DNA from: Phaeobacter gallaeciensis DSM 26640
GTDB lineage: Bacteria > Pseudomonadota > Alphaproteobacteria > Rhodobacterales > Rhodobacteraceae
Assembly: GCF_000511385.1 (NCBI RefSeq)
Contig: NC_023148.1
Coordinates: 1-64,000, forward strand
DNA: 64,000 nucleotides
Reading direction: 5' to 3'
A program made the position numbers and the translations under genes. Shown piece after piece: positions 59,795 to 64,000 of this stretch. Under the pieces are notes generated by a model that ran no database searches, was not told where the DNA came from, and saw nothing but the letters and a program-made list of their open reading frames with translations. The first letter of the stretch is position 1, and the number at the start of each line of letters is the position of its first letter.

Positions 59795-60692
59795 ACCTGT
59801 CTGCGTCCCGATGTTTGGTCGCTGAGCGTTCAAACTCCAGCGTTGAGTGGTCGATCCCGAATTCCTCGTCGAGGCGGGTCTTGATTGCCGTCTTGATGTT
59901 TTCGAGGTCATCCCAGCGGTCCTCGGCGATTACGACGTGGGTATCGAGCGCCGCACGATGCTCCTGCATCTGCCAGAAATGTGCGTGATGAACTTCCTCG
60001 ACTCCGTCCACGTCCTCCACGGCCGCGATAACCTTGTCCGTGTCGATATCGGGCGGGCTTCCCAACATCAGGGTGCGGATCGGGCCACCGATCTCGCTGA
60101 AGGCGAGCCAGAGGATATAGGCGGCAATCCCGATGGTGATCGCCGGATCAACCCAGCGGACATCGTAGAGAAGGATGAGAACGCCACCGACGATCACGGC
60201 CACAGACGCCAGCGCATCGCTGAGGTTGTGGAGGAACAGCGCCCGGATGTTCACGCTGCCTTTCTGCATCGAATAGGTCAGCCACGCGGTGAGGGTATCG
60301 ATGAACAGCGCCACACTGCCCAGGATGACCACGGTCCAACCCGCGACTTCGGGCGGATCAACAAACCGCATCGCGCCCTCATAGACCAGATAAAGGCCGA
60401 TGATGATCAGCGAGATATAATTGATAAGCGCGGCGACGATCTCGACCCTGCCATATCCGAAGGTCATTTTCGCATCGGCCGTGCGGCGCGCGATCTTGCG
60501 CGCGCCGAATGCGATGACGAGCGACGCCATGTCGGAGAAGTTGTGGATGGCATCCGCGATCAGCGCGAGGCTGCCGGATAGTATCCCGCCGACAATCTGC
60601 GCGACCGTCAGGAGGCCGTTTGCCCAGATGGCAATGGCAACCCGCCGGTCGCCTTCTTTAGGCTCCATATGGGCATGATCATGCGGCACGAG
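59781..60692 (-). CDS. CDF family cation-efflux transporter
   Basis: A 303-aa zinc/cadmium/cobalt-type efflux antiporter. Six membrane helices; the metal site residues appear as ADAIHNFSDM in helix 2 and LHNLSDALASV in helix 5 (HxxxD pairs). A His-containing N-terminus (PHDHAHMEP) and the cytoplasmic C-terminal domain with EEVHHAHFWQM are present. The GTG at 60692 has a perfect GAGGAG; an ATG at 60704 lies inside that site. It overlaps the transglutaminase gene. Confidence 0.9.
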   Translation of the reverse strand, partial: LVPHDHAHMEPKEGDRRVAIAIWANGLLTVAQIVGGILSGSLALIADAIHNFSDMASLVIAFGARKIARRTADAKMTFGYGRVEIVAALINYISLIIIGLYLVYEGAMRFVDPPEVAGWTVVILGSVALFIDTLTAWLTYSMQKGSVNIRALFLHNLSDALASVAVIVGGVLILLYDVRWVDPAITIGIAAYILWLAFSEIGGPIRTLMLGSPPDIDTDKVIAAVEDVDGVEEVHHAHFWQMQEHRAALDTHVVIAEDRWDDLENIKTAIKTRLDEEFGIDHSTLEFERSATKHRDADRYGHG

Positions 60693-61449
60693 AAGCCTCC
60701 TCATGGCCGTGGTTTGGCCGGCTGAGCCCTGGAACGCTTGGCAAACGACCAGCGCGGATCGCCCTGACGCGGGCATTCATCCAATGGCGAATGAGGTGCC
60801 GATAGATCCAGTCGCGCAGGGGGCCAAACGCCTGACGATGGTGCTCATAAAACATGTCAGGATTATCGAATGTTCCAAAATCGCGGGCGATGCCGGTCTT
60901 CTGGATATATGTACTCTCCCCCGTCCATCCGACTGGCGGTGCGCTCAAGCAGTCGGTCCCGGCACCGTAGCCGCATAGGGACCGTGTCTCGGGAAACGAC
61001 CGCTGCAGGGCCAACAGGAAGGGTGTGTCGAGGATGAAGCCCTCAAGATCGACCCATCCTGCCTCGGTCTCGACCTCGATCCATGAGTGGAGGATTTCTG
61101 CGGGTGCGATCGGATAGATCAGTTCAGGCACGACGCCCCGTTGCAACGCTTTGTGGATTGTGAAGCCGTGCAAGCGGCATCTTACGCCGACAGCGCGTAG
61201 AAGCGCCATCAGCAGCGTTCCCTTCGTGTTGCATTGTCCATACCTGTCGTCGAGTACTTCAGAGGCAGGAATGTCGTCGGCGCGGTTATAGCCAAAGTCG
61301 ATCTCGTTTCGCACGAAGTCGTAGATTGCACCAATTCGATCATGCAACGGCAAGGTTCCCCACCCCCGGTCGGCGATCAGAGCGGCAAGTGAAGGATGCC
61401 TGACATCCAAGAGTGGCGTCGACGAAAGCAGCGGGTCAACAGGGGTCAT
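60679..61449 (-). CDS. Transglutaminase-like protein of the metal operon
   Basis: A 256-aa protein with the transglutaminase/cysteine-protease core: catalytic Cys in YGQCNTKGTLL (near residue 73), His in LHSWIEVE and Asp in GWVDLEGFI. There is no signal peptide, so it is probably cytoplasmic. It is first in an operon with a CDF transporter and a methyltransferase, under a MerR-type promoter at 61509-61479. The substrate is unknown. Confidence 0.8.
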   Translation of the reverse strand: MTPVDPLLSSTPLLDVRHPSLAALIADRGWGTLPLHDRIGAIYDFVRNEIDFGYNRADDIPASEVLDDRYGQCNTKGTLLMALLRAVGVRCRLHGFTIHKALQRGVVPELIYPIAPAEILHSWIEVETEAGWVDLEGFILDTPFLLALQRSFPETRSLCGYGAGTDCLSAPPVGWTGESTYIQKTGIARDFGTFDNPDMFYEHHRQAFGPLRDWIYRHLIRHWMNARVRAIRAGRLPSVPGLSRPNHGHEEASRAA

Positions 61450-61478
61450 GAGCGTTTCCTAGAATCAACTATACAGAG

Positions 61479-61509
61479 ATGATGGTTTCTACAGTAACTG
61501 TAGCTTCAA
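61479..61509 (-). promoter_or_regulatory. MerR-type promoter of the transglutaminase-CDF operon
   Basis: On the minus strand TTGAAG (61509-61504), a 19-bp spacer with the perfect dyad CTACAG-TTA-CTGTAG (61503-61489), and CATCAT (61484-61479), which is a weak -10. The dyad is the mer dyad read with its arms exchanged. Confidence 0.65.
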
Positions 61510-61535
61510 CCTTTATCTTGTCGCGACGCGAGAGA

Positions 61536-62153
61536 CTATTCTGGTTGGTGATTGTGAACTGCCTTGTGATGCTCGTCATGCGCGTCCCGCAGGATGCCTA
61601 TGCCGCCCCACGCCGCGATGCCAGCCACCGCGACCCCGACAACGAGGTCGGGCCAGTTGCTGCCCAACCACCAAACGAGACCGCCCGCGATCAGGATGCC
61701 GCCGTTCGATGCGAAATCGTTGAGGCTGAAGGTGTTGGCGGCCCGGATGTTCACGTCCGGTTCCTTCAGTCGCCCGAGCAGCCAGATGCAGGCGAGGTTG
61801 ACGACCGCAGCGATCAGCGACATTGCGATCATCAGAGTTCCGAGCGGTTCGGAACCGCCGACATAGCGCCGCCAAGCGTCAATCAGAATGCCAACCGCAA
61901 AGATCAGAAGCAATCCGCCGGATACGTTCGCGGCACCCCGCTTCCACTTCGACGACCGGGACAAGGCCAGAAGGCTGATGCCATAGACGAGGCTGTCGGA
62001 TGTGTTGTCGAGACCATTGGCGATCAGGGCGCTGGAATCGCCGATAGCTCCCGTGGCGAAGAACCCCGCAGCGATTGCGAGATTGAGACCGAGAACAATC
62101 CAGAGCGTCTGGCGCTCTTTTTCATTCTTCCCGCTGAATTCGCTTTCGACCAT
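61536..62153 (-). CDS. Short CDF-like cation transporter
   Basis: A 205-aa membrane protein with six hydrophobic helices of the CDF type but no C-terminal cytoplasmic domain. The helix-2 metal motif reads ANGLDNTSDSLVYG (Asp in the place of His of the usual HxxxD), and helix 5 has SLNDFASNGG. These variants could change metal choice. The C-terminus is His-rich (AHDEHHKAVHNHQ). It has its own MerR-type promoter at 62256-62226. Confidence 0.82.
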   Translation of the reverse strand: MVESEFSGKNEKERQTLWIVLGLNLAIAAGFFATGAIGDSSALIANGLDNTSDSLVYGISLLALSRSSKWKRGAANVSGGLLLIFAVGILIDAWRRYVGGSEPLGTLMIAMSLIAAVVNLACIWLLGRLKEPDVNIRAANTFSLNDFASNGGILIAGGLVWWLGSNWPDLVVGVAVAGIAAWGGIGILRDAHDEHHKAVHNHQPE

Positions 62154-62225
62154 CGAACTGGCAAACCTTTCGATTTCTAAGAAAGGGGGCAGAAACGCCC
62201 TCTTCGGATGCAGCTGTCAATAAGA

Positions 62226-62256
62226 TATATAGAACCTCTAGCGACTGTAGATCCAA
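62226..62256 (-). promoter_or_regulatory. MerR-type promoter of the short CDF gene
   Basis: On the minus strand TTGGAT (62256-62251), a 19-bp spacer (62250-62232) starting CTACAGTCGCTAGAG, and TATATA (62231-62226). The dyad (CTACAG...CTAGAG) is partly degenerate. Confidence 0.65.
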
Positions 62257-62266
62257 AATAGCTTAT

Positions 62267-62593
62267 TTACGTCCCTCTGGGCACCGAAAGAATAATCGCG
62301 GCACCGATCAAACAGATGGACGTCCCTATGAAGTCCCATCTGTCAGGTCGCTCGCCCTCGACGAACCACATCCAGAGCATGGAGGCCCCGATGTAGATGC
62401 CGCCATAGGCTGCGAAAGCGCGGCCCGCTGCGCTGGTTTCGACCTGCGCCAGCAACCAGCCGAAAAGCGCGAGCGCGATTATGCCGGGTGCGAGCCAGAG
62501 CGGTGATGCCCCAAGACGCCACCACGCCCAGATGGCGAAACACCCGCTGATCTCCGCGACAGCAGCCAGCAGATAGGCAATTGCGGCGTTCAA
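62267..62593 (-). CDS. ynfA: YnfA (UPF0060) membrane protein
   Basis: A 108-aa four-helix membrane protein ([20 protein letters not shown], then [20 protein letters not shown]). The TTG at 62593 overlaps the merR-like stop (TTGA), gives the family-typical length and replaces a longer frame. UPF0060 proteins resemble small multidrug-resistance transporters. It is cotranscribed with the metal regulator. Confidence 0.85.
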   Translation of the reverse strand: MNAAIAYLLAAVAEISGCFAIWAWWRLGASPLWLAPGIIALALFGWLLAQVETSAAGRAFAAYGGIYIGASMLWMWFVEGERPDRWDFIGTSICLIGAAIILSVPRGT

Positions 62594-63018
62594 GCCCCAA
62601 TCTCGTCGTGCTCGGTGAGACATTCCGCATGGTCTCGAAGGACCTCCAGAACCTTGCACTCCGCAACGCTGTCACCGTCGCACTCGGCGACCATGCGTTT
62701 CAATTCCTTCTTAAGCGCTTGCAGACGCTTGATCCGCTGTTCGACTTGGTGGAGTTGCCGACGCGCGATCGAATCCGCCTCCGCGCAGGATTGGGACGGG
62801 TTGTCCGAGAGGTCCAGCAGCTCCCGGATGGAGTCGAGCGAAAATCCGAGCTGGCGTGAGTGCCGGATGAAAGCCAGCCGGTCGAGGTCCTTTTCAAAGT
62901 AACGGCGCTGGCCGCCTGCGGTCCTTCCGGCCTCGTTCATCAAACCGATTTCTTCGTAGTAGCGGATCGTCTGAACCTTGGTTCCGGTTCTCCGCGAGAG
63001 TGTTCCGATTGCCAGCAT
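62590..63018 (-). CDS. MerR-family metal-responsive regulator (PbrR/CadR-like)
   Basis: A 142-aa activator. The winged helix ([20 protein letters not shown]) starts at residue 4. Cysteines 78, 113 and 121 match the three-thiol metal site of MerR/PbrR/CadR in position, with an extra Cys133 near the end. It should respond to a thiophilic divalent metal such as Pb, Cd or Hg and drive the surrounding promoters. ynfA follows with a 4-bp overlap; the SCO gene is divergent. Confidence 0.87.
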   Translation of the reverse strand: MLAIGTLSRRTGTKVQTIRYYEEIGLMNEAGRTAGGQRRYFEKDLDRLAFIRHSRQLGFSLDSIRELLDLSDNPSQSCAEADSIARRQLHQVEQRIKRLQALKKELKRMVAECDGDSVAECKVLEVLRDHAECLTEHDEIGA

Positions 63019-63033
63019 GTGCGATCCTTCAAT

Positions 63034-63048
63034 CTACAAAGACTGTAG
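63034..63048. promoter_or_regulatory. Dyad upstream of the metal regulator gene
   Basis: CTACA-AAGAC-TGTAG, a perfect 5-bp-arm dyad 16 bp before the regulator start. It is probably the autoregulatory operator; no conventional -35/-10 pair is resolved around it. Confidence 0.5.
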
Positions 63049-63128
63049 CTTACTGAAGAGACAACTCCATTGAAAAGACAAAGGTTTCACTTTGGCGTGA
63101 CTTCGGACAACAAAAAGTAACTTTTCGC

Positions 63129-63159
63129 TTGAACCTCTATCTGCTGTAGCTTGTATCCT
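63129..63159 (+). promoter_or_regulatory. MerR-type promoter of the SCO-dsbB operon
   Basis: TTGAAC (63129-63134), a 19-bp spacer (63135-63153, containing CTCTATCTGCTGTAG) and TATCCT (63154-63159), 37 bp before the SCO start. It fits activation by the divergent MerR-family regulator. Confidence 0.65.
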
Positions 63160-63196
63160 GCGCACAAACAAACTGAACAGGTGGGTAGCGCAAGCA

Positions 63197-63805
63197 ATGA
63201 AGAAGGTCCGGATAGTTCTCTGGTCGGCAGTGGTTGTCGCTGCGGCGGTGTCAGCCACGCTTTGGATGACTGAACGCAATCAGGGACCGGTCGCCGCGCG
63301 TGTTGATCCTGAGGCCGAGAGTTTCACTGCGGATTTTGAGCTGACGGACCATACCGGTATGGTGCAGACCGACGAGGATTTCCGAGGGCGCTGGATGCTC
63401 GTCTTTTTCGGATTTGCGAACTGCCCCGACGTGTGTCCCATGGGGCTCGCAACCATCGCGGAGGTCATGGACGAGCTCGGCACCCAAGGTTCCGCCGTCC
63501 AGCCCCTGTTCATCACGGTCGACCCTGAAAGGGATACGCCAAGCGCTCTGGCCAACTACGTTCCCCAGTTTGGTCAGGGAATCCTTGGGTTGAGCGGACC
63601 GCCGGACCAAATCGAACGCACTGCCGAGACCTTCAAGATCTACTACCAGAAGATCGAGGAAGCCTCGGCGCCCGACGGCTATACGATGGGGCATACGTCG
63701 TCCTTCCTTCTCTTCGATCCGGAAGGCGAATTTGTCCGCATCTACGAATACGACGAGGAACCCAGACTGATCGTTACTGATCTTCGCGAAAGGATCGGCG
63801 CGTGA
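63197..63805 (+). CDS. SCO1/SenC family thiol-copper protein
   Basis: A 202-aa membrane-anchored periplasmic thioredoxin-fold protein. The N-terminal anchor (VRIVLWSAVVVAAAVSATLW) precedes the CxxxC motif CPDVC (near residue 76) and the conserved His (MGHTSSFLLFDPEG). It inserts copper into cytochrome oxidase CuA or acts as a thiol-disulfide protein. Its stop overlaps the dsbB start (GTGA). Placement in a metal regulon favours stress protection of thiols (inference). Confidence 0.87.
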   Translation: MKKVRIVLWSAVVVAAAVSATLWMTERNQGPVAARVDPEAESFTADFELTDHTGMVQTDEDFRGRWMLVFFGFANCPDVCPMGLATIAEVMDELGTQGSAVQPLFITVDPERDTPSALANYVPQFGQGILGLSGPPDQIERTAETFKIYYQKIEEASAPDGYTMGHTSSFLLFDPEGEFVRIYEYDEEPRLIVTDLRERIGA

Positions 63806-64000
63806 CAGCTGGCCCAGACGCAACGCCACGCGCCGCGAGACCGGTAGCTTTCCTCTTCGCGGCATGGTTCGTCGCCTTGTCCGCGTCGCTTGCCGTGCTC
63901 TTCATCGGAGAGGTTCTGGGGCAGACCCCCTGCAATCTGTGCTGGTTCCAGCGTGCCTTCATGTTTCCGCTCGCGATCATCCTCGGGGTGGCGGCGTGGC
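63802..64000 (+). CDS. DsbB-like disulfide oxidoreductase, truncated by the window end
   Basis: The first 66 codons of an inner-membrane disulfide-forming protein. Helix 1 (FAAWFVALSASLAVLFIG) is followed by the first periplasmic Cys pair in TPCNLCWFQRAFMFPLAI, the DsbB/DsbI signature, and helix 2. The GTG at 63802 overlaps the SCO stop. The rest lies beyond the window. Confidence 0.85.
   Translation, partial: MTAGPDATPRAARPVAFLFAAWFVALSASLAVLFIGEVLGQTPCNLCWFQRAFMFPLAIILGVAAW

Noticed and set aside
1..64000. CRISPR arrays, tRNA and rRNA genes
   Set aside because: No regularly spaced repeat-spacer units and no recognisable tRNA or rRNA sequence were seen on reading; a covariance-model scan would be needed to exclude tRNAs fully.

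Overview
This window is a stretch of a large conjugative plasmid from an alphaproteobacterium, most probably a Rhodobacterales/Roseobacter-group host. That reading rests on a repABC replication-partition operon, a GC-rich backbone, the ardC / DUF3768 / ParB-like / strawberry-notch / DUF736 / DUF2493 accessory series typical of plasmids from that group, a VirD2-type relaxase with VirD4 and a VirB1-B11 type IV secretion system, and metal-resistance genes. The host assignment comes from gene content, not a database search.

Layout. 1-3.7 kb: repA, repB and repC, with an inverted repeat before repA, a candidate antisense counter-transcribed RNA between repB and repC, and two copies of a perfect palindrome after repC that look like the partition centromere. 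3.8-5.0 kb: a Fic AMP-transferase-type protein. 5.2-21.9 kb: accessory backbone with an ardC antirestriction gene split by a recombinase-in-trio (RIT) element, a DUF3768 protein, a long ParB-like protein, a PrlF-YhaV toxin-antitoxin pair, an orphan antitoxin-like peptide, a 1.4-kaa strawberry-notch methyltransferase-helicase and a double DUF736 protein.

22.1-30.7 kb: a visibly more AT-rich leftward four-gene cassette. It encodes an OLD-family ATPase-TOPRIM nuclease and a UvrD-like helicase (the Gabija GajA/GajB pair), followed by a YhaO/Mre11-like phosphoesterase and a YhaN/Rad50-like ATPase. The combination looks like a composite anti-phage or anti-plasmid system and is the strongest candidate in the window for something new. 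31.6-33.3 kb: a DUF2493 protein and a small backbone gene in long gene-poor spacers.

33.3-38.8 kb: candidate oriT, a MobC-like relaxosome protein, the relaxase and the VirD4 coupling protein. 38.9-43.5 kb: a mercury-resistance operon (merR divergent from merT-P-F-A) with two extra genes, a small membrane protein and a second flavoprotein disulfide oxidoreductase, sitting between virD4 and the virB genes. 43.6-55.1 kb: the leftward T4SS operon, mostly with start/stop overlaps, including a lytic transglycosylase whose C-terminus copies the VirB5 C-terminus. 55.2-59.1 kb: small secreted proteins, an XRE regulator and two L,D-transpeptidases. 59.2-64 kb: a metal-responsive MerR regulon (transglutaminase, two CDF transporters, an ICMT-like methyltransferase, YnfA, SCO, DsbB) whose promoters share 19-bp spacers and CTACAG-type dyads.

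No rRNA, tRNA or CRISPR array was seen. Start codons were moved inward from the longest frame wherever a Shine-Dalgarno sequence, a gene overlap or family length argued for it.
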